From JAXGZG01 sp050952065 (GTDB lineage: Bacteria > Bacillota > Sulfobacillia > Fermentithermobacillales > Fermentithermobacillaceae), in the NCBI GenBank assembly GCA_050952065.1, contig JBMNKF010000009.1, positions 62,001 to 126,000 of the forward strand: DNA of 64,000 nucleotides. Reading direction: 5' to 3'. The notes under the pieces are model-generated. The model ran no database searches. It saw nothing but the letters and a program-made list of their open reading frames with translations, and was not told where the DNA came from. Made by a program: the position numbers and the translations under genes. Positions 35,021 through 44,462 of this stretch are shown piece by piece (the stretch's first letter is position 1; the number at the start of each line of letters is the position of its first letter).

Positions 35021-36289
35021 TTGGTGGAGATCCTAGTCCTGAAATATGGGCAGTCGACCATGTCCGTAAGGATTCCCCGCCGGAGCCTTTTTGGCGTTTT
35101 GCGGCCCGCCGAACCAGATATGCCTAAAGATGAGCGCGGAGAAATCGAAAGGGCCCTGAACGAACCAATCGGAAGTGATCGAATCCAAGACATCGCCCGG
35201 CCCGGGGCGAGGGTCACAATAATGGTTAGTGATGCAACGAGGCCGGCACCTTCCCACAAGATGCTTCCTCCCCTCTTACAGAGGCTAAGAGACGCCGGAA
35301 TAGATGACGGGGACATCACCATAGTGTTTGGAATGGGCATCCACAGGGCTATGATCCAGGACGAGAAGCGCACACTAGTCGGTCCAGAGGTCTATGCCCG
35401 GTACAAGTGCGTTGAAAGCACTCACAGCGGAGAGTACGTATACCTTGGGACCACATCCAGGGGTACCCCGGTTGAAGTATGTCCCGAGGTTCACTCCAGT
35501 GACATCCTCATATGTACGGGAAATATCGAGTACCATTACTTTGCGGGGTATTCGGGAGGTTCGAAAGCAGTTCTTCCAGGTGCCTGCAGCCGGCGCACTG
35601 TGGAGGCGAATCACTCCATGCAGTTCCTTCCAGGCGCGGAACTGGGATCCTATGAAGACAACCCGGTCCGCCAAGATATTGAAGAAGCCGGCAGGATTAT
35701 CGGCGTGGATTTCATACTCAACGTCGTGTTGGACGAGAAAAAGCGCATAGTCAAGGCTGTTGCGGGCGACCCTGTAGCCGCATTCCAGGCTGGACGTCGC
35801 GTTGCAGATCAGGTCTACGGCGTCCCCATAGAGCGTCAGGCCGACATTGTACTTGCCTCTGCCGGGGGGCGCCCCAAGGATTTGAACCTGTATCAGGCCC
35901 AGAAAGCTTTGACAAATGCCGCTAGGGCTGTGCGAGAAGGCGGCGTGGTGATACTTGTGGCTGAGTGTCCTGAAGGGCTGGGAGAGAAAGGTTTTCAGGA
36001 ATATATGACCACATACCCACCTGCCGAGATAATTCGACGGATTAGTGACAAGTTCGTCCTGGGTGCCCACAAAGCTGCGGCGGTGGCCAGAGTTCTCATG
36101 CGTACCAGGGTCTTCTTGGTTTCGTCCATAGCGCCTGACTTAGTAGCTTCTTGCGGGATGACGCCGTTTCAGTGTGCCCAAGAGGGCTTCTCCGCCGCCT
36201 ATGGACAGTGGGGGTGTGACCAAGGGAGCCGAGACGCGTCTGTATTGGTTATGCCCTATGCTGGCTCTACGGTGCCTAGGCCTATCTAG
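35021..36289 (+). CDS. larA: LarA-family nickel-pincer racemase
   Basis: Lactate racemase-like enzyme using a nickel-pincer nucleotide cofactor. The residues known in L. plantarum LarA (His108, His174, Lys184, His200) align with His108 (GMGIHRAM), His172 (EYHYFAGYSGGSK), Lys182 and His198 (VEANHSM). LarA paralogues act on various alpha-hydroxy acids, so lactate is not certain. The cofactor genes larB, larC and larE are not in the window. Start is TTG 35021 (or GTG 35024), 8 bases after GAGGAGAG. Followed after 78 bases by the D-threonine-aldolase-like gene. Confidence 0.88.
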   Translation: MVEILVLKYGQSTMSVRIPRRSLFGVLRPAEPDMPKDERGEIERALNEPIGSDRIQDIARPGARVTIMVSDATRPAPSHKMLPPLLQRLRDAGIDDGDITIVFGMGIHRAMIQDEKRTLVGPEVYARYKCVESTHSGEYVYLGTTSRGTPVEVCPEVHSSDILICTGNIEYHYFAGYSGGSKAVLPGACSRRTVEANHSMQFLPGAELGSYEDNPVRQDIEEAGRIIGVDFILNVVLDEKKRIVKAVAGDPVAAFQAGRRVADQVYGVPIERQADIVLASAGGRPKDLNLYQAQKALTNAARAVREGGVVILVAECPEGLGEKGFQEYMTTYPPAEIIRRISDKFVLGAHKAAAVARVLMRTRVFLVSSIAPDLVASCGMTPFQCAQEGFSAAYGQWGCDQGSRDASVLVMPYAGSTVPRPI

Positions 36290-36367
36290 AACCTGGAGAA
36301 GCGAGAGATTTTAGAGAGTCACATGTGTCCAGCAACTCAGGCATGCAGGCATCTGGAGGTGCGAGCG

Positions 36368-37636
36368 ATGGCCGAAGGATACTCTGATATTCCCAGTGAT
36401 AGTCCCAACCGCGTAGTGGGGCAACCCTTCCAGAAACTAGAGACTCCTGCCCTAATGGTGGATCTTGACATTATGGAAGGGAATATTGACAAGATGATGG
36501 CGTTTCTCAGACAGTGCGGCGCAGGGGTTGGGATACGGCCCCACGCCAAGACCCATAAGACTCCTCAAGTTGCCAAAGCCCAGATGGAGAGGGGCGCTTT
36601 GGGGATCTGCTGCGCTAAAGTGGGCGAGGCCGAGGCAATGGCTGCGGGCGGGCTGTCCGATATTCTGATAGCCAACCAGATTGTGGGCGACCGCAAGATC
36701 GCGAGACTCGTTGCATTGTCAAAGACAATTGACCTTAAGGTTGCAGTGGACAGCGAGAGGAATCTTCGGGACATTTCCCGAGAATCTCAAAGGCAAGGCG
36801 GTAGGGTGGGGATCGTCGTTGAGGTTGACGTCGGTATGAAGCGCGGTGGAGTGAGGACTATCGACGATGCAGTTACCCTAGCTTCCCTTGCCGATACTCT
36901 GCCGGGAGTATGGTACGGGGGAGTTATGGGCTATGAGGGATTCGCCGTTTTCACCCACGATTTCGAGGCCAGAAAGGCTGAAGCGGACAAAGCCTACGAC
37001 ATTTTGCTATCCTTTCGAGATGCCATCGAACGTAGAGCGGGGCTCGATTCGGGCATCGTGAGCGCGGCCGGATCGGGCACCTATATGTTCGCTGCTAAAC
37101 GGAAAGGGCTTACCGACATCGAGGCCGGTTCTTATGTTTTCATGGATGTGAGATACGGGAGTACGCCTGGGGTTGACTTCAACCATTCCCTTGCAGTGCT
37201 TTCGACTATCTCAAGCCATCCTGAACCAGACCTATACATATGCGATGCAGGATTGAAGTCCATGAGTAAGGAGTTCGGAATGGTCTCCACACTGCCGTCG
37301 TATGGCCTCCAAGTGACCAACATGTCCGAAGAGCACATAAGCCTGAGGCCGATGCCGATGAGGTGTGAGTGCTTCGCGAGTCCTGCAGCATCGACTGATT
37401 CTGGAGCCTCTAGGCGCTCTGTGGATCCTCCAGGCTCTGCGGAATTGCCAGGTCTCGAGGTCCTAGACAGGAAATATGGTCTGCCCGCGGGGCAACGTTT
37501 AGATGTAGGAGACAAGATTCTTCTCATACCCAGCCACTGCTGCACCACAGTGAATCTCCACGACTTCATCTACGCAGTGAGAGATGGCAGGGTACAGGAA
37601 GTGTGGAGAGTAAACGGCAGGGGCAGGTTTACGTAG
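36368..37636 (+). CDS. D-threonine aldolase / DSD1-family PLP enzyme
   Basis: Fold III PLP enzyme like D-threonine aldolase and eukaryotic-type D-serine dehydratase. LETPALMVDLDIMEGNI precedes RPHAKTHKTPQVAK, whose first Lys in the HAKTHK segment is the PLP lysine. The C-terminal PSHCCTTVNLHDF carries the His-x-Cys metal site. 422 residues; a Ser-rich insertion near 350 (ASTDSGASRRS) is unusual. ATG 36368 follows GGAGGTG. Likely co-transcribed with the LarA-like gene, suggesting joint handling of D- or hydroxy-acids (inference). Confidence 0.87.
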   Translation: MAEGYSDIPSDSPNRVVGQPFQKLETPALMVDLDIMEGNIDKMMAFLRQCGAGVGIRPHAKTHKTPQVAKAQMERGALGICCAKVGEAEAMAAGGLSDILIANQIVGDRKIARLVALSKTIDLKVAVDSERNLRDISRESQRQGGRVGIVVEVDVGMKRGGVRTIDDAVTLASLADTLPGVWYGGVMGYEGFAVFTHDFEARKAEADKAYDILLSFRDAIERRAGLDSGIVSAAGSGTYMFAAKRKGLTDIEAGSYVFMDVRYGSTPGVDFNHSLAVLSTISSHPEPDLYICDAGLKSMSKEFGMVSTLPSYGLQVTNMSEEHISLRPMPMRCECFASPAASTDSGASRRSVDPPGSAELPGLEVLDRKYGLPAGQRLDVGDKILLIPSHCCTTVNLHDFIYAVRDGRVQEVWRVNGRGRFT

Positions 37637-37649
37637 ACCTGGGGAAATA

Positions 37650-38975
37650 TCAGGAAACTAGCCTTGCTACGAAATCGTATAGCCCCAGACCTCCGAGAAC
37701 CGACACGAACAAGACTCCTATCGCCGACACAAGAAACATCTTGACGAATAGCTTCTGTTGTTCTCCTCCCGGCTTCTTGGATTGTCCCATATACGCTGCC
37801 AAGGCCAGGGCTCCTCCGGTGGAGAGTGGACTCGATGCAGCAGCGTGGGCCGAATTCGTGATCGCCGAGACCAGCGTCAGAGGTTCGATGCCTCCGCCCA
37901 CGGAAGAGATGATTTTGGGTACAGTCGGTATGAGAGTGGGCAGAACCACTCCTGACGTGGAACTGAACCACGACATGACGCCTGCGGTTAGCCCTGTGAA
38001 CAGGGGGCACGTCGATTTGTTCATGAAGCGGGCCAGGAACGAACCCAGGAGCTCAATAGAACCTAGCTCAATTCCCACTTCCATGAGGACTCCCACCCCG
38101 GTCACCAGCAGAAGTGTCCCCCACGGTACACCTGCTATTGCCTGTCTCTCGTCGGCAACACCTGCTAACGTCAGCATGAAGGATACCAGAAACGAGGCAA
38201 GCCCTACGTTGACTTTGAGTAACAGCGCGCCCAGGACCATGCATGTGATGCCCGCTAGGGTTGTCTTCTGCGCCGGGCTGAACTTAGGCAATGCCTCAGG
38301 TGATGCCTCAACCAATACGTCTTCTCTTGTGCTGTCATGACTCAGGTCACATTTCACGCTGCTCGGGGGCCTCACGCGTAGGCGGTGTCCGCCTAGGGCG
38401 AAGTACAGGACGGATGCCCAGATAGTCAGCACAACGTACGAGTTCACGAGATACGGGAGCTCGATACCTGTAAACCCTATCTGGGCTGATAGGGCGAGGC
38501 CGATGATTCCCGTAGGGGCTAGCGGAGATACCCCGGCCCCGCATGCTCCCAGGACACCCATAGGAGCCAAGAGAAGCGGCGACATTTCCAACTCTGCTGC
38601 CAGGGCCATGGAAAAGGGCATCATCAGAGCCATCACCGGAATCGATCCCGGTCCTATGACGGACAAAAACGAGGACAGCAGAAATACCACGATAGGCAGC
38701 AGGTAGACTCTCTTTCCGGTTAGGTTGACCACCTTTCTGGCGAACAATTCCAGAGTCCCGTTTACCTGGGCTATGCTGAACAAATAAGTGACTCCAAGCA
38801 ACATGACGAACAGGGAGGAGTTGAAGCCTTCAATGATTTGGGCATCTGACAACCCTCCAGCGCGGCCGACTATGAAAGCAAGCCCCATCGCCACCAAGCC
38901 GGTGTTCATTTTTCTCACAAACCCCAGCAGGATGGCCAAGAAGAGACATATCAGGGGACCCAGTCTAGCCATCAT
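37650..38975 (-). CDS. MatC/DASS-like dicarboxylate or organic-acid carrier
   Basis: Membrane transporter with about 12 helices. The N terminus (GLVAMGLAFIVG and GFNSSLFVMLLGVTYLFSIA) matches the MatC N-terminal family of malonate or dicarboxylate carriers of the ion-transporter superfamily. SFLSVIGPGSIPVMALMMP and a second-half SSTSGVVLPTLIPTVP form the paired re-entrant motifs. 441 residues. It converges on the D-threonine-aldolase-like gene with a 13-base gap. Substrate uncertain. Confidence 0.8.
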   Translation of the reverse strand: MMARLGPLICLFLAILLGFVRKMNTGLVAMGLAFIVGRAGGLSDAQIIEGFNSSLFVMLLGVTYLFSIAQVNGTLELFARKVVNLTGKRVYLLPIVVFLLSSFLSVIGPGSIPVMALMMPFSMALAAELEMSPLLLAPMGVLGACGAGVSPLAPTGIIGLALSAQIGFTGIELPYLVNSYVVLTIWASVLYFALGGHRLRVRPPSSVKCDLSHDSTREDVLVEASPEALPKFSPAQKTTLAGITCMVLGALLLKVNVGLASFLVSFMLTLAGVADERQAIAGVPWGTLLLVTGVGVLMEVGIELGSIELLGSFLARFMNKSTCPLFTGLTAGVMSWFSSTSGVVLPTLIPTVPKIISSVGGGIEPLTLVSAITNSAHAAASSPLSTGGALALAAYMGQSKKPGGEQQKLFVKMFLVSAIGVLFVSVLGGLGLYDFVARLVS

Positions 38976-39361
38976 GGCGGTTCGCCCCCTATCCTACATA
39001 TCCAGTGTACCGCGACCATCGCTCCACTCCACAGTCTAACAGTTTATCTGATGTTTCGGTTCATGCCTGATTAGGGATTGTCTCATCCGTCTCACTTTCC
39101 GTTGGACGACATGTTTACGTCAGAGACTGGAGCGCGATTCGTGTCTCATATGGACCTTGACTCTTACGGAGAAGTGGGCAAGATTGATCCACGAGGGGAC
39201 CCAGCGCTACTGCCTTGGGATCTGCAACCAATTGCATTCGCTAGGCCCAGTAGTATAATGTCTCCATATGCGAAACATATTGAGGCAACACCAAAAAGCA
39301 TCCTATCAGGATACTCTTCTTTGATGGTGCTCCTTCGACTAGGCAAAGGTGGTTGTACTCT
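38976..39361. other. Intergenic region between MatC-like and MATE genes
   Basis: No convincing gene in 386 bases. The only clear signal is the plus-strand promoter described next. A frame from 39078 has no homology that I recognise and no ribosome-binding site. Confidence 0.5.
39232..39259 (+). promoter_or_regulatory. Promoter of the MATE transporter gene
   Basis: TTGCAT, a 16-base spacer and perfect TATAAT. It implies a leader of about 95 bases before the MATE start, containing a small AGCATCCT / AGGATACT hairpin. Confidence 0.5.
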
Positions 39362-40762
39362 ATGCTAGATAGGATTCGGTCGCTGTTTGGCGCGCAGGAC
39401 ATGACCAAAGGGAGACCGATGGTGAACCTGCTCAGGTTCTCGATACCTCTTCTGATAGGAAACATCGCTCAGCAGCTGTACGGCACTGTAGACTCTATCG
39501 TGGTTGGTCGATATGTGGGAGATAAGGCGCTATCGGCCATTGGCTCGACGCACCCCGTCATCAACTTGTTGCTTGTAATATTCATGGCCGTGGCAACCGG
39601 CGTGGGGATTATGGTTGCCCAGTACTTTGGAGCTAAAGACCGCAGGGCTTTGTCTCACTCCATCGGTACTGCGCTAACAATGGTAGCGATATCCGCAGCG
39701 CTGATCATGGCCATCGGACTACCTCTTGCTGGGCCTCTGCTGAAGGTGACGAAGACGCCGATTGAGACTTACGATATGGCGAAATCCTACTTGACCATCA
39801 TCTTGGCAGGAATTCTCACATCTGGATTGTACAACATCTCCTCTGGGATACTCCGCGGCTTGGGGAATACGGTATTCCCTCTGGGGGCATTGTTCTTGGC
39901 GTCGGCACTCAATATCATCCTGGACATATGGTTCGTAGCGGGGTTTAACATGGGTGTTGCAGGGGCCGCTATTGCCACAGTCGTGTCTCAGGCAGTGTCG
40001 GCCGTCCTGTGTCTTGGCAGACTGTGGAGGATGAGGGACGTCGTCGACCTACGGCTATCGTTGCTGATCCCTAACAGGGAATTCGTTGGCCAGTTGCTTC
40101 GTCTAGGTCTGCCCGGAGGAGTAACCCAGGCGATTTTCTCCATGTCCATGGTTTTTGTTCAGTCATTGACCAACAGCATGGGGTACCAGGTGGTAACGTG
40201 CAACACGGCGGTAATGCGAGTGGACGGCTTTGCAATGATGCCAAACTTCACTTTTGGGATGGCCATATCCACTTTTGTCGGGCAGAATGTTGGAGCCAAC
40301 AGGATGGATCGAGTTGCCCAGGGCACAAGAGATGTCTTGAAGTTGAGTCTGACTACTTCAGTATGTCTGGTGACCCTGATCCTCATTTTTGGAGGCAACC
40401 TTATCAGCATGTTTACTACGACAGAATCCATCATTGCCCTGGGAACGAAGCAAATGCGGATTCTGGCCGCCGGGTACATTGCCATGGCAGTGACTCAGAT
40501 CTTTGGAGGCATCATGAGAGGAGCGGGAGACACCATGCCTTCCATGTGGATCTCCATGTTTACTACTGTTTGTGTCCGCGTGCCCGTAGCCTATGCTCTG
40601 GCCTACTTTACGAGAAGTCCTGCCAACCCCAATGGCGCGCCTGAGGCCATCTTCTTCTCGCTCTTGATCAGTTGGGTGACAGGCGCTGCCGTCACCTATT
40701 TGTGGTACAGGCGTGGAACTTGGCGCACCAAATCCCTGGTTAAGCACGCGCAGACGGCGTAG
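39362..40762 (+). CDS. MATE-family efflux transporter
   Basis: Twelve-helix Na+ or H+ drug/metabolite antiporter. Family features: FSIPLLIGNIAQQLYGTVDS in TM1, VGRYVGDKALSAIG, and the repeat half (LGLPGGVTQAIFSMSMVF). 467 residues. ATG 39362 follows AAGGTGG; an upstream TTG is in frame. Typical of the DinF/NorM-like group common in Clostridia. No regulator next to it. Confidence 0.93.
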   Translation: MLDRIRSLFGAQDMTKGRPMVNLLRFSIPLLIGNIAQQLYGTVDSIVVGRYVGDKALSAIGSTHPVINLLLVIFMAVATGVGIMVAQYFGAKDRRALSHSIGTALTMVAISAALIMAIGLPLAGPLLKVTKTPIETYDMAKSYLTIILAGILTSGLYNISSGILRGLGNTVFPLGALFLASALNIILDIWFVAGFNMGVAGAAIATVVSQAVSAVLCLGRLWRMRDVVDLRLSLLIPNREFVGQLLRLGLPGGVTQAIFSMSMVFVQSLTNSMGYQVVTCNTAVMRVDGFAMMPNFTFGMAISTFVGQNVGANRMDRVAQGTRDVLKLSLTTSVCLVTLILIFGGNLISMFTTTESIIALGTKQMRILAAGYIAMAVTQIFGGIMRGAGDTMPSMWISMFTTVCVRVPVAYALAYFTRSPANPNGAPEAIFFSLLISWVTGAAVTYLWYRRGTWRTKSLVKHAQTA

Positions 40763-40804
40763 TAACATAACCTCGGCAAGGCGTTGCCCAGGAGGGGTCC
40801 GTCA

Positions 40805-42190
40805 GTGGGATCTACCGTTGATCTGGATAGCCTCGTCCCCAGAGAGGTCACTCACGTGATGAGAGTGCTGGAGAGCGCCGGCTATCAAGCATACCTTGTG
40901 GGAGGTTCGGTTCGGGACATTCTTTTGCACCGTCGTCCCATGGATTACGATGTCGCCACCGACGCTCTCCCACACAAGGTTGAGAAGCTGTTTCACAACG
41001 TAATCCCCACAGGCCTGAAGTATGGCACGGTAACGGTCCACGATAGCATAGATGTAGAAGTCACCACATTCCGCAAAGACGGGCGATACCTGGATGGGCG
41101 AAGGCCCGAAAGCGTGACATTTTCAACCTCCCTTGAGGATGACGTATTCCGAAGAGATTTCACCATCAACGCTTTGGCCTTGTCGCTCGCGGGCGAGGTC
41201 ATCGACTACGTCCAGGGCAAGAGAGATCTGCTGGACTTGCGCGTAATCCGTTGCGTCGGGGATCCGGACCAAAGGTTTCGTGAAGATGCCCTGAGGATGA
41301 TACGGGCCCACCGCTTTGTTGCCCAGCTAAGTAGTCCTGAAAAACCGTTTAGTATCGAAACCAAGAGCTTGGCGGCTATCAAGAGGAACGCTCACTTGAT
41401 CGTGAATGTATCTTGGGAGCGCATACGCGATGAGCTGACCAAGATCCTCATGAGCGACAATCCAAAAAGCTTAGGGGACCTCTACGACTCCGATCTGCTT
41501 AACTACACCCTGCCGGAATTGGCAGCCTGTCACGGCTTCCCGCCGCCCATATATCACCGTAAGGACGTGTTTGAGCATACCCTTGCTGTGGTGGACGCTT
41601 CCAGTAAGAGGCTTTGGGTGCGTCTGGCCGCTCTCTTGCACGATATTGGCAAGCCTACGACATTCGTTGTTGACGAACGTGGGTTTGGTTATTTCCACAA
41701 TCATCACGCAATGGGCGCTCGGATGGCCGAGAAGGTCCTTGACCGCCTAAAGTATGATTCCCGTACTATCTCTGTTGTTACCACACTAGTACGAGAACAT
41801 ATGACCAAGTCTCCCTGCTTAAAGCACGAGGACCGCGATAAACAGCGCAATGTCAAGAGGTTGATCAATAGGGTAGGAGTGGAACATCTAGAGGATTTTT
41901 TTGACCTCAAGAGGGCAGACATTCTAGGTTCCGCACCTCCTCATGATTTCTCGGAGTTGGATGCCCTGAAAGAGGAAGTATACAGGGTCCTGAACTCCGG
42001 AGAGCCTCTCACTTTGAAGGACTTGGCCGTGAGCGGTCGGGATCTCATAGATTGGGGCATGACGCAGGGCAAACAGATCGGGGACGTTCTGGACTCCATG
42101 CTGGAAGCGGTTCTTGAGAGACCTGAGTTGAACACCCGCGAGAGATTGAAAGCCTTGTTCCATGAGATGCGAGAGCGCGCGAAGGGATAG
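40805..42190 (+). CDS. cca: CCA tRNA nucleotidyltransferase with HD domain
   Basis: Adds or repairs the CCA end of tRNAs. LVGGSVRDILLHRRPMDYD carries the nucleotidyltransferase GGSxRD and DxD residues; RRDFTINALAL and the RFREDALRMIRAHRF helix define the class II enzyme. An HD domain follows (HTLAVVDASSKR then LLHDIGKP). 462 residues. GTG 40805 is 8 bases after AGGAGGGG; the in-frame TTG at 40784 is less likely. It follows the MATE gene by 42 bases. Confidence 0.93.
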   Translation: MGSTVDLDSLVPREVTHVMRVLESAGYQAYLVGGSVRDILLHRRPMDYDVATDALPHKVEKLFHNVIPTGLKYGTVTVHDSIDVEVTTFRKDGRYLDGRRPESVTFSTSLEDDVFRRDFTINALALSLAGEVIDYVQGKRDLLDLRVIRCVGDPDQRFREDALRMIRAHRFVAQLSSPEKPFSIETKSLAAIKRNAHLIVNVSWERIRDELTKILMSDNPKSLGDLYDSDLLNYTLPELAACHGFPPPIYHRKDVFEHTLAVVDASSKRLWVRLAALLHDIGKPTTFVVDERGFGYFHNHHAMGARMAEKVLDRLKYDSRTISVVTTLVREHMTKSPCLKHEDRDKQRNVKRLINRVGVEHLEDFFDLKRADILGSAPPHDFSELDALKEEVYRVLNSGEPLTLKDLAVSGRDLIDWGMTQGKQIGDVLDSMLEAVLERPELNTRERLKALFHEMRERAKG

Positions 42191-42315
42191 GCTCTGAAGA
42201 GGTCTTGAAGGACTCATGGGCTCAGGGAATGCTCTACGGAATTCTTGATGGAATTCTTGAGAGGCTCCAGGCGGAATCCTTTAGCGACTGTCCTTTTGTC
42301 TACTGTATCATGGAC

Positions 42316-42399
42316 GCTGTGAGGGCAGCGGCTGGCGCTGTGAAGGCATCGGACTCCGCCGTGAGAGCAGGGGCTGGCGCTGTGAGGGCAGGTCTTGGC
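42316..42399 (+). repeat. Four tandem 21-bp repeats
   Basis: Four head-to-tail 21-base units (consensus GCTGTGAGGGCAGGGGCTGGC), each differing at several positions. In one frame they encode seven-residue units AVRAxAG inside a possible 68-residue peptide (42205-42411, TTG start, GAAGAGG upstream). That peptide is poorly supported. The array lies just after cca. Confidence 0.7.
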
Positions 42400-42534
42400 G
42401 TGAATGCATAGGCTGTCCTGTGAACGCAAGCAATGGCAGACACCACTGTTATTATCCCCCTGAACCCGCTTCGCAGGAATTAGGCTACTACGGAACGAAG
42501 AACCTAAGCCATCCGCACACAAGAGGTGATAGTC

Positions 42535-43759
42535 ATGGCTATAGCCATCAAGAATGCGACGCTTTTTGACGGGTCCGGCAAGGCTCCTTGGGGGCCGGTT
42601 ACGGTGTTAGTGGAAGATGACACGATTAAGACGATCCGTCCAGCGGCCGAGTTTGAGCTGGGCGAAGGCATTGAGATCATCGATGCGCAAGGTAAGTTCC
42701 TCATGCCCGGACTCATTGATAGCCACGTGCATATCACAGGTTCAGGCGATCCCAATGTACTGAAAGCCATGAAACAATCGATCCCGTTCCAGGCTTTGAA
42801 GGCCTCGCTGCATGCCAAAGCCACCTTGGAGGCTGGATTCACGGCGATTCGAGACGCAGGCGCCGGATTTCTCGTAGACGTGGCCCTTAAGCAAGCCATC
42901 GATCAGGGACTCATACCAGGTCCTAGGATGCATGTTGCTTGCCATTCTCTGTCCATTACCGGAGGGCACGGAGATACCCGCAATGGATGGCCTCCACATG
43001 TTGAGTTCTTGGGACGCATGGTGGTGGATAGTCCGACGAAGCCAGGAGAGCAGCGAGAGAGCAGCTCCGCGATGGAGCTGATCACCTCAAGCTGCACGCT
43101 ACCGGAGGCGTGATGTCGGAAGGTGATGTTCCCACTGCCAGAGGCTTGACGGTGGAAGAGATGCGGGCTGCCATCGAGGAGGCCCACAACGTGGGGAAGA
43201 AGACCATGGCGCACGCTCAGGGATCCAACGGGATCAGAAACGCCATCATCGCAGGGATTTCTTCTATCGAACACGGTTTCTACCTCACCGACGACATCAT
43301 TGAACTGATGCTCAAACAAGGCGTATCCTGGTTCCTACCTTATCGGCGGTTCACCACATTGTGGTCAACGGAACAGAAGCAGGGATTCCAGAGTACGGCG
43401 TGCGAAAGGCCCGGAGGCTCAGAAGGCACACCTGGCCAGTTTCCTCAAGGCCTATAAAGCAGGTGTCAAGATAGCCATGGGCACCGATTCTGCCACACCT
43501 TCAACTATCATGGACGAAACGCCATCGAACTTGAACTCATGGTAAACGCAGGATGAAACCCATAGACGCTCTTGGCGCTGTCACAAGGATGGGAGCCGAA
43601 CTCATGGGGTTGGGCGATAAGATGGGCCAGATACAGGGCGGTTACTGGGCCGACATGATCTTGGTCGACGGCAACCCCGTGGAAGATGTGAAGGTATTGC
43701 AGGATCTCTCCAAGATCATCATGGTGATGAAGGGCGGGAAAGTAGTAGTACGCAGGTAA
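42535..43759 (+). pseudogene. Metal-dependent amidohydrolase, at least five frameshifts
   Basis: An imidazolonepropionase/prolidase-like amidohydrolase whose pieces lie in different frames: LMPGLIDSHVHI (metal site) in the first, then GVMSEGDVPTARGLTVEEMR, the zinc His in MAHAQGSNGIRNAI, IAMGTDSATP and finally GGYWADMILVDGNPVEDV. Frame changes fall near 43035, 43338, 43413, 43500 and 43551. Each can be repaired by adding one base to a short homopolymer (for example CCTTC to CCTTTC, GGATG to GGAATG). ATG 42535 follows AGAGGTGAT. Full length would be about 408 residues. Decay or unpolished sequence. Confidence 0.85.
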
Positions 43760-43851
43760 GCCCGAGTCAATAGCTTCTTGGTGACATAATTGGGGGACAA
43801 GAGATAGCGGAACGCGGCAGCAGTATTAACAGAAGCTGAAACCCAAACGGA

Positions 43852-43877
43852 GCCCCCGGCCTACGGACGCCGGGGGC
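43852..43877. terminator. Hairpin between convergent genes
   Basis: A perfect 9-bp stem (GCCCCCGGC / GCCGGGGGC) with an eight-base loop lies between the amidohydrolase remnant and the converging ylbF-like gene. Probably a bidirectional terminator. Confidence 0.65.
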
Positions 43878-43905
43878 ATCAATGTCTACACCTTCAAATC
43901 TACAT

Positions 43906-44241
43906 CTACAGTTCTAAGAGATTCATAGCTTCTGTCAGTATGCGCTGGATGTCGGCTAGGATCACAAGCATGCGCCTTTCCGCTTCGATATAGCGTTTTA
44001 TCGGCCCGTGCATGTTTACAATACTAGATATGGTCTCGAACTCTTCTTTCTGTCTGTCGTCAGGTTGTTGCCCGCTCAACAATGCAGTTTGGAACGCGAT
44101 CTCCGCTCTGCGATAGTCCCGCAGTATGGAAAGGGCCTCTTGGCTAGATGCCACTTCAGCTTTGACTTTCTGGTATTCCTTGTATTCCTCACTGGCTTTC
44201 AACTCAGAGGCGAGTTCATATGCCTTATCGTAACTGGCCAC
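43906..44241 (-). CDS. YlbF/YmcA-family protein
   Basis: About 111 residues, all helical. ELASELKASEEYKEYQKVKA, the RDYRRAEIAFQ segment and the spacing of charged residues match YlbF/YmcA proteins, which in Bacillus form the Y-complex that guides RNase Y and affects sporulation, competence and biofilm. GTG 44241 follows GGAGGG by 6 bases and gives the family-like start; the longer frame from 44337 is unsupported. Partner genes are not adjacent. Confidence 0.8.
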   Translation of the reverse strand: MASYDKAYELASELKASEEYKEYQKVKAEVASSQEALSILRDYRRAEIAFQTALLSGQQPDDRQKEEFETISSIVNMHGPIKRYIEAERRMLVILADIQRILTEAMNLLEL

Positions 44242-44462
44242 ATCTATCCCTCCAGACAATAGGTCATAGTCTTCGCCCGATAAGGTTTCTACTAAGGAGC
44301 GGCAATCTCCTTGGGAATCCAGTTTTGGATGGTACAATAGCGTCTAAGGCATTCCGTAGACGATAGGAGATCTGTGGCGGCGAATCTGCGCAAGGTGACT
44401 ATGTAAGTTGACTTATGCCGGCGATCTGTGGTCGGGGATCTGCGGCAGAGGAGAGGATTATT

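Noticed and set aside
35375..36070. 231-residue minus-strand frame opposite larA
   Set aside because: Antisense to a gene with all LarA active-site residues.
39078..39368. 96-residue gene before the MATE transporter
   Set aside because: No ribosome-binding site, no homology, and the MATE promoter lies inside it.
42316..42399. CRISPR array
   Set aside because: Units are contiguous 21-mers without spacers and there are no cas genes.
42205..42411. 68-residue peptide gene over the 21-bp repeats
   Set aside because: TTG start with weak site and repeat-driven composition; kept only as a repeat.
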